From the NCBI GenBank assembly GCA_903882965.1, contig CAIRZD010000130.1:1-64000 (forward strand): a DNA stretch of 64,000 nt, written 5' to 3'. The DNA is from an uncultured Bacteroidota bacterium. GTDB lineage: Bacteria; Bacteroidota; Bacteroidia; Chitinophagales; Chitinophagaceae. The position numbers and the translations under genes were made by a program. Below, piece after piece: positions 49,101 through 56,201 of the stretch; position 1 is the first letter of the stretch; every line of letters begins with the position of its first letter. The notes below the pieces were generated by a model, which was not told the origin of the DNA, ran no database searches, and was given only the letters and a program-made list of their open reading frames with translations.

Positions 49101-52100
49101 TACTATAACATCAGTGAGTCCGTTGATTGACTCACCGGGAACTTCTGTAACGATAACGGGTACTAATTTTAATACTGTAGCGGCGAGTGATATTGTTTAT
49201 TTCGGAGCTACGAGGGCAACGGTAAATGCGGCAAGCGCAACATCGCTGAGTGTAACTGTGCCTGTAGGAGCGACTTATGCACCGGTGACTGTGGATAATA
49301 TGCTGCATGGGCTGATGGCATTTTCACCGAAAGCATTTTTACCTGATTATAATAACAGTGCATATCTGCCCGGGATTGTAAATTTTGACCCACAAGTGGT
49401 TTTTACTGATCTCTCCAGTTATAATGCAAGCCAGGTGGTTATCGCAGATATAGACGGTGATGGTAAACCAGACATGGTAGTTGCAGGCAGTACATCTATT
49501 TCTATTTATCTAAATACAAGTACAAGTGGATCCATTACCAGTGGATCTTTTGCATCACCGGTGGATTTTGCCATACCATCAGCCGGTGGTAGTAATTATT
49601 TTTCTATAATTGGGATAGGCGATATTGATGGTGATGGTAAGCCAGACCTGGTTGTGGCAGGGGCGAGGGGGTATAGTTTTGATGGATCAGGAGTGCAGAG
49701 CGATAGTATTTCAGTATTTCGCAACACTTCGACCGGCGGGTCTGTAAGTTTCGGATCGCCTGTGTCATTTGCACAAGGGCCAAATGATTTCCCGACAGCT
49801 ATAACTGTTATGGATATAGATGGAGATGGGAAAGCAGATGTAATAACAACAAATAATGACGGCAACGTTGTAGTATTCCGGAATACAGCTGCCATTGGTA
49901 GCATCACTATATACTCGCTGAATTTGCCGGTGGATCTTTCTACTGCGGGCGGTGCCCTGGCAGGTTTGGCTGTGGGCGACCTTGATGGGGATGGTAAGCC
50001 AGATATAGCAGCTGACGATAACAATAATAATGTTGTCTGGGTATTACGCAATACCAGTATTTTGGGCAGTATAGGATTTGCAACACCAGTGAGTTTTCCT
50101 ACCGGCATAGAGCCGTATGGTATTGTGATCGGAGATATAGACGGGGATGGTAAGCCAGACTTGGCGATCGCTAACTCGAATGACAATACGATTTCACTTT
50201 TGCGTAATACATCTGTAGTTGGTACTATTGATGGAAGTTCTTTTGCGGGGCAGGTGGTTTTTGTTGCAGGCATTAATCCGTGGAGTATAGCTTCAGGTGA
50301 TTTTGACGGTGATGGAAAACCGGATCTGGCTGTTATCAATCTTGTTTCATCAACTGTTTCCGTTTTCCGTAATACAGCTACGGCCGGCAACATTAATTCA
50401 AGTTCACTTGCAGCAAAGGTGGATTATGCAACAGGTAGCGAGGGACAGGGTGTAGCCGCAGGTGATATAGATGGGGACGGTAAAGCCGATATAATAACAG
50501 CCAATACGAGCGCTGGCACTGTATCGGTATTGCGGAATGATCCATTAATGGCAACCAGCATTACCATTACAGGTAATACTCCATTATGCGTTAGCTCAAC
50601 AATAACACTGAATGGAACACCGGCTGGTGGAACATGGAGCAGTGGTAATGCGGCTGTGGCCACTGTGGGTGGCTCTACAGGAGTTGTGACAAGCGTAAGC
50701 GCAGGGACAAGTCTAATATCTTATACAACTTCAGGTGGAGCGACAACGACAATAGTGACCGTTAATGCTATACCAACGGCCGCACCCGCCAGTAATGGAC
50801 CTATTTGTAGCGGAGGGAATGTGATGATTGTCGCAAATGCTACAGGCGCTACTAATTTCTCCTGGAGCGGGCCGAATTTATCATCAACCACAATTGCGAA
50901 TCCTATTGCTACACCTACTGCTACGGCCACTTACTCTTTGACGGTGAGCAATGCAGGTTGCAGTTTATCAACGACAACGTTAGTTATTGTAAACCCTGCC
51001 CCAACAGCAGCCCCAACAAATAACTCACCGATATGCAGCGGAGGGACAGTGATGCTTGCCGCACATCCTTCGGGAGGCGTTACAAATTATTCGTGGAGTG
51101 GGCCTAATTTGTCTTCAGGAAGCGTACAAAATCCTACAGCAACTCCTACCGTCACTGTTGCAACATATTCTTTGACAGTAAGCAGCAGCCTTGCCTCAGG
51201 CTGCAGCCCATCGACGGTATATACAACTACAGTTGTTGTTAATCCATTACCTAGTGCGGGAAGTATAAGTGGGCCGTCATCTGTGTCAACAAGGCACAGC
51301 ATTACTTTGACTGATGCTGTTGCAGGAGGTATATGGACATCATCGAATGCAGGAGTTGCTGCTGTGAATAGTGCAGGTATTGTAACAGGAGTTGCTGCAG
51401 GTAGCGCCGTTATTACTTATGCAGTAACTAATAGTTGTGGTACTGCTTATGCGACAACTACAATTACTGTGACTACAGGTGTAATCAGTTGTACTACGGC
51501 AAGTAACATATCGACCTTTGCCGGTGACCATGTGAATGGTTATAATGGTGATGGCGGTATGGCGACTGCTGCTGAAACAGGGAGCTCTTATGGCGTGGCT
51601 GCAGACGGTGTGGGCAATGTTTATATAACAGACTATTTTAACAATGTAGTACGCAAAGTAGACCCATCAGGTGTGATCTCTACTATCGCGGGTACAGGTG
51701 CTGCAGGGTACAACGGCGATGGTATTGCGGCAACTTCGGCGCAACTGAACGGGCCGATGGGTATAACGCTGGATGGTGCAGGAAATATTTACATCGCTGA
51801 TAAATACAATGAGCGTATCCGTATGATCAATACAGCAGGTGTGATCACAACTATAGCGGGAAATGGTTTTCATGGTGGCTGGGCCGGGCATGGATATGGT
51901 AGTGGCGGACCAGCCGATTCGGCGAGCCTGGATTATCCTGTATCTGTTGCAGTGGATTGCAGCGGCAACATGTATATAGCAGACCAGGGCAGTGAAACGG
52001 TGCGTAGAATAAATGCATCCGGTATAATCAATTTCTTTGCAGGAACAGGTGCAGGTGGGTATAATGGTGATGGGATAGCTGCTGCTACAGCACAACTCAA

Positions 52101-53361
52101 TAACCCAAGTGGTGTGGCGGCAGATTGTGCCGGTAATGTATACATAGCAGACGCATGGAATAACCGAGTGCGTAAAGTTGATGCATCAGGGATCATTACT
52201 ACTATTGCCGGTAATGGCGTTGCAGGATATGGTGGCGACGGCAGCCCGGGCGGCTCTGCGGAATTATGGATACCAACCGGTGTGACGCTTGATGCATGTG
52301 GTGACCTTTATATCTGCGACTGGCAAAATAATGTGGTAAGATTCTTGAGTACAGATGGTTATATTTCCACTTTTGCAGGTAATAATATTAGCGGCTATGA
52401 TGGTGATGGTGGTGCTGCAAATGCTGCCGAGCTATATCTGCCAAGCAGCCTTGCAATAGACGGACTTGGAAATGTATATATAGCTGATTATGGGAATTAT
52501 GTGATACGAGCTATAGGTAATGCGCTGCCTGCCGAAAGGAAATTTATAAATGGTACTACGCAGGATATGACGGTTTGTGAAAATGAAACAGCCATCCCGA
52601 TAAATAGCCTGATGGCGATACCTGATGCCGCGAGCGGTAATACAGAAACCTGGGTAGTAAGTATAAACCCGGCACATGGTACGCTTAGCGGATTTAATGC
52701 GACCGCTACATCAACGATAGGTATAACTACCCCAATGGGATTGATCTATACTCCTGAAGCCGGGTATGCGGGTATGGATGCATTTACCATTATGGTGAAG
52801 GATGGGACAACTGCGGCATCTACGACTGTGAATGTGAAAGTGGATTCTATGCCAAACCCGGGTATCATAATCGGAAGTTCAAATATTATTATTGGCAAGA
52901 ACATCGCCCTTGTTAATGCCAGCGGCGACAAAAACGGGGTATGGAGCAGCAGTGATAACTTGATAGCTACGGTAGATGCATCGGGTAATGTAACCGGAGT
53001 GGGTAGTGGGATTGCAACTATCTCATATACAGTGGCCAACAATTGCGGATCAAAGAGCGCTACAACAGGGATAGAGATAAACGATGTATCGGCGCACCAA
53101 GGGAATGTATTATTAGTGCCAAATCCGAATAACGGAACGTTTACTATCAGGGGCCCCATAGGGGCAACCGTAAATGAAGTGGTGACGCTTGAAGTAACGG
53201 ATATGCTTGGCCAGACTATTTATAAAGCCGAGGTTGTGGCAAAGAACGGCAGCATTAATGAGACTATATCGATGAGCAATACCCTGGCTAATGGCATGTA
53301 TATGGTGAATATGCACAGCGAAACAGTTAGCAAGGTGTTCCACTTTGTGATTGAGAGATAG
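43195..53361 (+). CDS. 3388-aa multi-propeller T9SS protein (IPT + FG-GAP/VCBS x5, Ig-like, NHL)
   Basis: A signal peptide (LFFCTLLLCGNAIAQ) follows a basic leader; ATG 43234 (MKNSGS) is an alternative start. Next come five modules of about 480 aa starting near 43324, 44776, 46210, 47641 and 49096. Each has an IPT/TIG domain (ITSVSP...PGTSVTITGTNF) and then exactly seven FG-GAP/VCBS blades with the DxDGDGKPDL calcium-binding loop, 35 in all, predicting five seven-bladed propellers. From about 50552 there are BIG2- and PKD-like modules. Nucleotides 51505-52520 encode six NHL repeats (GYNGDG..A..AQL...GVA.D..GNVYIAD), predicting a six-bladed propeller. A cadherin-like domain (YTPEAGYAGMDAFTI), one Ig-like module and a T9SS type A tail (VPNPNNGTF, ending HFVIER) close it. 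The ligand is unknown. Confidence 0.92.
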   Translation: MKHFNYSRCNSATMKNSGSTRRDLIVSALFFCTLLLCGNAIAQPVIGSLSTNIGVPGSSINISGSNFNTNPVNNIVYFGATKATVNTASATSLGVTVPVGATYAPVTVNNTATHLMGYSDYSFLPRYNNSGYLPGAINFDSNVSFTDAGSNTPVQVVIADIDGDGTPDLVVMNNIGFSVYRNTSTSGSITSGSFATAVDFTVTGNVAQYGEPQLAVGDIDGDGKQDVCICNGSDTIYVMRNTSSIGTVNFTSPVFFLGNSYYWGTDYFASIAIIDIDGDGKADIVCGDGMGIAVFRNMGTAGTITSSSLATSIVFEGAGYSGIAIGDLDGDGKPDVVGTIGSTAGDNLTVYKNTSSPGVINFATSVGFATGNYPANVLISDIDGDGKPDLAFLNQGDGTLGLMRNTATTGTIDASSFAAQVVFAAGYSPWGLASGDFDGDGKPDIAVSSPYTLLATFGQTVQIFHNIASAGTIDTNSLNGNENVVAGNPIVSIAVGDIDGDSKADIVTVNQADNSISVLRNAPLYPSPTITSVSPDINSPGTSVTITGTNFNTTAANDIVYFGATRATVNTASATSLTVTVPIGATYAPVTVNNTATNLMGYSEHAFLPDYNNSAYVPGTVNFDPEVGFTDAANSNISQVVIADIDGDGKPDLIVAGATISIYRNISTSGSITAGSFAAPIDISVTGNNLFVATGDIDGDGKPDMVVSGLYSDSIYVFRNTSTSGSVNFAPYVAFTENTSYTPQGPINIAIGDIDGDGKADIITGTYGAQYFAVFRNTATAGTIDASSLATAVDFPAAITGSGGNSFVAIGDLDGDGKPDVVITNDYIDVWVMHNTSTAGSPSFAAGVDFTAGNGTTFIAISDIDGDGKADLAISNTNDGTVSILRNTATAGTINASSFAAQVVFAVGYDPYSIVWGDFDGDGKPDLAVSSGLYTATPLFTYVFRNTSTPGVINSSSLTGKMYAGAASTISSVVAGDIDGDGKTDIITANFSSNTISVLRNDPLLPVITSVNPTIAAAGATVTISGANFNTTSANDIVYFGATRASVTSASATSLSVTVPVGATYAPVSVTNTLNGLAAFSTNAFLPNYNNSAYLPGLVNFDPHVDFTDPGGVYPGKTVIADIDGDGKPDMITVGGFGISVYLNTSTSGTITSGSFGTAADFTVPGGWGSTLGAGDIDGDGKPDLVVAGNGNIVLFRNTSTTGSVSLASPVTIAADFMDNNPYAIAIADLNGDGKPDVIVSDAYYGNIAVYLNTATVGTIDVNSLTTGAGVESAGLDFPIPGGGGYLHGLAVGDLDGDGIPDVAVADINNNVVWVFRNTFLSGAVGFAAPVSFATGNGVNDVLIADIDGDGKPDLAAVNLSDNSISLLRNTSTVGAPSFASQVVFATGNQPYTIASGDFDGDGKPDLAVENYSDNTISVFRNTATAGNINTGSLATSSVFATGNGPQYIAAGDMDGDGKTDIVVANTNDGSISVLRNYPLYPHPTITSVSPLIDSPGTSVTITGTNFNTTATNDIVYFGATRATVNTASATSLTVTVPIGATYAPVMVDNTLHGLMALSPKAFLPNYDNNAYAQGVINFDPKVTFTDPGGVGGGQMLIADIDGDGKPDMITSTGASISVYRNISASGSITSGSFATAVDFVVPSAIGGALTFGYGAIAAGDIDGDGKPDLVFAGNDASNNFYIFAFRNTSTSGSISFASPGVIPYISSDEEPTSIAIADIDGDGKADVVTANFYGNVSVFLNSATVGIINSSSFAAPIDFGNWGTASGQKLAVGDLDGDGKPDLAYTDYFNNVSVQLNTSTIGVAGFAAPVSFAAGNAPYGIVIADIDGDGKPDLAVTNVTDNTISLFRNTATVGSIDGSSFASQVVFTTGMGPFDVASGDFDGDGKPDLAVVNINGYDNSVSIFRNTATTGSINTGSLAAGVTFATGSAPAYMAVGDIDGDRKADVVIANIGDGNISVLRNDPFYASPTITSVSPLIDSPGTSVTITGTNFNTVAASDIVYFGATRATVNAASATSLSVTVPVGATYAPVTVDNMLHGLMAFSPKAFLPDYNNSAYLPGIVNFDPQVVFTDLSSYNASQVVIADIDGDGKPDMVVAGSTSISIYLNTSTSGSITSGSFASPVDFAIPSAGGSNYFSIIGIGDIDGDGKPDLVVAGARGYSFDGSGVQSDSISVFRNTSTGGSVSFGSPVSFAQGPNDFPTAITVMDIDGDGKADVITTNNDGNVVVFRNTAAIGSITIYSLNLPVDLSTAGGALAGLAVGDLDGDGKPDIAADDNNNNVVWVLRNTSILGSIGFATPVSFPTGIEPYGIVIGDIDGDGKPDLAIANSNDNTISLLRNTSVVGTIDGSSFAGQVVFVAGINPWSIASGDFDGDGKPDLAVINLVSSTVSVFRNTATAGNINSSSLAAKVDYATGSEGQGVAAGDIDGDGKADIITANTSAGTVSVLRNDPLMATSITITGNTPLCVSSTITLNGTPAGGTWSSGNAAVATVGGSTGVVTSVSAGTSLISYTTSGGATTTIVTVNAIPTAAPASNGPICSGGNVMIVANATGATNFSWSGPNLSSTTIANPIATPTATATYSLTVSNAGCSLSTTTLVIVNPAPTAAPTNNSPICSGGTVMLAAHPSGGVTNYSWSGPNLSSGSVQNPTATPTVTVATYSLTVSSSLASGCSPSTVYTTTVVVNPLPSAGSISGPSSVSTRHSITLTDAVAGGIWTSSNAGVAAVNSAGIVTGVAAGSAVITYAVTNSCGTAYATTTITVTTGVISCTTASNISTFAGDHVNGYNGDGGMATAAETGSSYGVAADGVGNVYITDYFNNVVRKVDPSGVISTIAGTGAAGYNGDGIAATSAQLNGPMGITLDGAGNIYIADKYNERIRMINTAGVITTIAGNGFHGGWAGHGYGSGGPADSASLDYPVSVAVDCSGNMYIADQGSETVRRINASGIINFFAGTGAGGYNGDGIAAATAQLNNPSGVAADCAGNVYIADAWNNRVRKVDASGIITTIAGNGVAGYGGDGSPGGSAELWIPTGVTLDACGDLYICDWQNNVVRFLSTDGYISTFAGNNISGYDGDGGAANAAELYLPSSLAIDGLGNVYIADYGNYVIRAIGNALPAERKFINGTTQDMTVCENETAIPINSLMAIPDAASGNTETWVVSINPAHGTLSGFNATATSTIGITTPMGLIYTPEAGYAGMDAFTIMVKDGTTAASTTVNVKVDSMPNPGIIIGSSNIIIGKNIALVNASGDKNGVWSSSDNLIATVDASGNVTGVGSGIATISYTVANNCGSKSATTGIEINDVSAHQGNVLLVPNPNNGTFTIRGPIGATVNEVVTLEVTDMLGQTIYKAEVVAKNGSINETISMSNTLANGMYMVNMHSETVSKVFHFVIER
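43324..50551 (+). repeat. Five tandem IPT + seven-blade modules (period about 1.43-1.46 kb)
   Basis: Module starts are spaced 1452, 1434, 1431, 1455 and 1456 bp (to the end of the fifth). DNA similarity is highest in the IPT part. Modules 2 and 4 share a 103-bp perfectly identical stretch (44863-44965 and 47731-47833) that module 3 lacks. GATATAGATGGGGATGG-type loops recur 35 times. Confidence 0.9.
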
Positions 53362-53376
53362 ATTAAAAATTAATAA

Positions 53377-53425
53377 CTGCCCGCTTATCTGATCGTGAAA
53401 GATCAGACGAGCGGGTAGTTTTTTT
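53377..53425 (+). terminator. Terminator of the 3388-aa gene
   Basis: CTGCCCGCTTATCTGATC pairs (with G-U wobbles) with GATCAGACGAGCGGGTAG over a short loop, followed by T7. Confidence 0.9.
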
Positions 53426-53470
53426 ATTGTTGAACCAGCGAGGAAACTATATTATCTTGCAGGTTTGACC

Positions 53471-54859
53471 ATGAGGTATTTTATTTCAATACTTTTTTTG
53501 TTGTTGGTTTATTCCGGGGCTTATGGCCAGGATAGCGGCAGCAATATTGATACCTCACAAAGCAGGATAAGTAAAATAATCATTACGGGCAATGCGGTGA
53601 CGCGGGGGGCTGTGATACTGAGAGAGATAAGTATACATGAGGGGGACGTGATAGCGGGGGATTCGATAGCTTTCATCACGGAGCAGAACAGGTTGCGGCT
53701 TTTTAACCTGCAATTATTTAATGAGGTGGACCAGCATACGGAACGGATTGGAGATGAGATCACCTGGTATATACATGTAAAGGAGCGCTGGCCCGTGATA
53801 CCAACGCTTATAGTACAGTTTGCCGACCGTAATTTTAATACATGGTGGGTAACAGAAAATCATGATGTGCGCAGAATATCGGCGGGGCTGACACTTACGG
53901 ATAAAAACTTCAGGGGTAATCTTGAAACGCTTGCGGTGACTGCAGAGGATGGGTATACACAGAAACTAGGCATTGGTTATATGCGGCCATATGTTAATAA
54001 TGGCCAGACCAGGGGATTGGGTTTTAACCTGAGCTATGCACAGAGCAGGCAAACGTATTATGCAACTGACTCTGATAAACTGGTATATGCGGGTACTTAT
54101 GGAGGGCCGGTGATGTTGCGGCAATTTGAAGGCGGGCTGAGCTATGTATATCGCCCTGCATATGCATCGAAGCATATATTCCAGGTGAGTTATAAGAATT
54201 ATTGGGTGAGTGATACGATACTGAAACTTAATGCGGATTATTTTGCGAATGGCAAAAAGGAAGCAAAGTTTGTGGAGTTTTATTATCGTTACGAATATAA
54301 TGGAGTGGACAACTGGAACTACTCACTCAAAGGGCTAAAGTTAGTGATGCAAGGCGTGGTGCGGAGTGGACTGGAGGGGTTGAATTTCCAGAGCTATGCA
54401 AATGTGGAGGCCGGGATATTCAGGAATCCTTTTCGCGGGTGGTATGTGTCTGCGATCTTTCGCGGGCGGTTGATATACCCGGAAGATCAGCCATACTATT
54501 TCAGAGGAGGGCTTGGGACGCAGACGGATTATGTAAGGGGCTATGAGTATTATGTGACCGATGGCTATAATTATGGCGTGTTAAGACTGGACCTGAAGCG
54601 GGAAATTTTTAACAAGACCTATTCTTTACCAGTGAAATATTTTACGGCGCTACCGCTGCGTATTTATCCTAAGATATTTGCTGATGCAGGTTATATTGAT
54701 AACCCAATGCCGGGAAACAGCTTTTTGAGTAACCGGCTGGAATATAGTATAGGCGCAGGGATTGATGTGGTAACGTTTTATGATATGAAGATCAGGTTTG
54801 AGTTTGCTTATAATCGTTTGGGACAAAATGGGTTATATTTACATTTTAATAGTGAATAG
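53471..54859 (+). CDS. BamA/TamA-family outer-membrane protein with one POTRA-like domain
   Basis: ATG 53471 begins a signal peptide (FISILFLLLVYSGAYGQ); the track's TTG lies two codons upstream. Residues about 30-110 form a POTRA-like domain (ISKIIITGNAVTRGAVILREISIHEGD, then RLFNLQLFNEVD). The rest is a beta-barrel of the Omp85/bacterial surface antigen type (RGLGFNLSYAQSRQ, RGGLGTQTDYVRGYEYYV, ending in LYLHFNSE). At 462 aa it is shorter than BamA, with one POTRA, as in the TamA/patatin-linked small forms. It may insert or secrete proteins at the outer membrane. It follows the 3388-aa gene after a strong terminator. Confidence 0.82.
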   Translation: MRYFISILFLLLVYSGAYGQDSGSNIDTSQSRISKIIITGNAVTRGAVILREISIHEGDVIAGDSIAFITEQNRLRLFNLQLFNEVDQHTERIGDEITWYIHVKERWPVIPTLIVQFADRNFNTWWVTENHDVRRISAGLTLTDKNFRGNLETLAVTAEDGYTQKLGIGYMRPYVNNGQTRGLGFNLSYAQSRQTYYATDSDKLVYAGTYGGPVMLRQFEGGLSYVYRPAYASKHIFQVSYKNYWVSDTILKLNADYFANGKKEAKFVEFYYRYEYNGVDNWNYSLKGLKLVMQGVVRSGLEGLNFQSYANVEAGIFRNPFRGWYVSAIFRGRLIYPEDQPYYFRGGLGTQTDYVRGYEYYVTDGYNYGVLRLDLKREIFNKTYSLPVKYFTALPLRIYPKIFADAGYIDNPMPGNSFLSNRLEYSIGAGIDVVTFYDMKIRFEFAYNRLGQNGLYLHFNSE

Positions 54860-54877
54860 GTAGAGGGTCTAAAGCCT

Positions 54878-54967
54878 AAAGTAGATAGTCTAAAGTTTAA
54901 AATCAAGACATTCGCTTTATTTTTTGATCTGTGTTATAACGGCTTTCTACTTTAGACTATGTACTTT
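54878..54967. repeat. Inverted repeat of TCTAAAG-type heptads upstream of nadK
   Basis: AAAGTAGATAGTCTAAAGT (54878-54896) and ACTTTAGACTATGTACTTT (54949-54967) are complementary at 18 of 19 positions, with a 52-nt spacer; further CTAAAG/CTTTAG motifs flank them. It can form a long hairpin in the RNA 18 nt before nadK. Confidence 0.7.
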
Positions 54968-54984
54968 AGACTTAGAACTCTTTT

Positions 54985-55863
54985 ATGTTAGTAGCGTTAT
55001 ATAACAGAACATTTGGAGAGCAGGATGTACCCCTGTTGCTCAATATATTGAAAATGCTGGAGCAGCATAAGTTGCAACTGGTATTTTACAAAGGATTTTA
55101 TGAGCGGTTGCAGCCACATGTTTCATTTGAAGTTGCGCCACGTTTATTTACGAGTAAGAAAGACCTGCCGCCGCATACAGATATGCTGTTTAGCCTTGGG
55201 GGAGATGGGACTATGCTTGATGCTGTGTGCTTTGTGGGCAATTCCAATATTCCTTTAATTGGTGTGAACCTGGGCAGGTTAGGTTTCCTGGCGGCTATAC
55301 CGGAAGAAGAAGTAGGAGAAGCTATCTTGTCGCTGGTGAGGGGGTCATATACTTTGGAGAAAAGAACATTACTGCATCTTGATTCGAGTGTGCCTTTATT
55401 TAACGGAGCTCCGTTTGCGCTGAATGAGTTTACGATACACCGGCAGGATACATCGTCGATGATAAAGATACATACTTACCTTAACGGCGAGTTTCTGAAC
55501 ACTTACTGGGCAGACGGGTTGATCGTGGCTACACCAACGGGTTCGACGGGTTATTCATTAAGTTGCGGCGGCCCTGTAGTTTTTCCGCAAACATCAAGTT
55601 TTGTAATAACACCGGTGGCACCGCACAATCTGAATACGAGGCCGATCGTGGTGCCGGATGATAATGTGATATCGTTTGAAATAGAGGGACGTACCGAACA
55701 GTTTTTATGCACACTCGACGCACGCACTGAAACGATAAAAAGTAATGTGCAGCTGGCGGTGAAGCGGGAAAGCTTTATGGTATCACTTGTGCGGCCGGAT
55801 GAGCATAATTTTTTGAACACGATCCGGCAGAAATTGTATTGGGGGATCGATAAGCGAAACTAA
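54985..55863 (+). CDS. nadK: NAD kinase
   Basis: The 292-aa protein has the NAD kinase signatures GGDGTMLDAV (about residues 72-81), NLGRLGFLAAI, ADGLIVATPTGSTGYSLSCGGPVV and TPVAPHNLNTRPIVV. It phosphorylates NAD to NADP in the cytoplasm, an essential step. The length is usual. An inverted-repeat spacer separates it from the BamA-like gene upstream. Confidence 0.95.
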   Translation: MLVALYNRTFGEQDVPLLLNILKMLEQHKLQLVFYKGFYERLQPHVSFEVAPRLFTSKKDLPPHTDMLFSLGGDGTMLDAVCFVGNSNIPLIGVNLGRLGFLAAIPEEEVGEAILSLVRGSYTLEKRTLLHLDSSVPLFNGAPFALNEFTIHRQDTSSMIKIHTYLNGEFLNTYWADGLIVATPTGSTGYSLSCGGPVVFPQTSSFVITPVAPHNLNTRPIVVPDDNVISFEIEGRTEQFLCTLDARTETIKSNVQLAVKRESFMVSLVRPDEHNFLNTIRQKLYWGIDKRN

Positions 55864-56201
55864 TATCGGGTAGAGAGTTAAAAGTAAACCCCCAAAAGAC
55901 TTTTGACAAGTATTATCCTTGATTTGAGACGATGGCAGGGCTTTTTCGGATAAAGTAGGGATTATTTTATATTTGCCTAACATATAAAAGTAGTTTGTTT
56001 GAATGTGTATCCTTTTTAATAAAAAAAGGGTACGAATTTTGTTATTCAGCAAAGTATTCTTATTTTTCCGATGAATAAATATTGTTTTTCATAAACCGGG
56101 CAGCGCAATTTTATTGATTGTGCCAACGGGTTGTATTAACTGGAAAAATATTTTTCGCAATTTATTGAAGAATTGTTCACCCTTTTTATTATAAGAATGC
56201 G
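55864..56201. other. Intergenic region
   Basis: This 338-bp AT-rich gap has no gene. It contains an A/T hairpin (TATCCTTTTT and AAAAAGGGTA near 56009-56033), possibly a weak terminator for nadK, and should hold the promoter of the next gene. Confidence 0.5.

Noticed and set aside
43471-53343. Antisense ORFs up to 295 aa within the 3388-aa gene.
   Set aside because: These are reflections of the repeated DIDGDGKPD and Ig-like coding sequence; no signal peptide, domain or promoter supports them.
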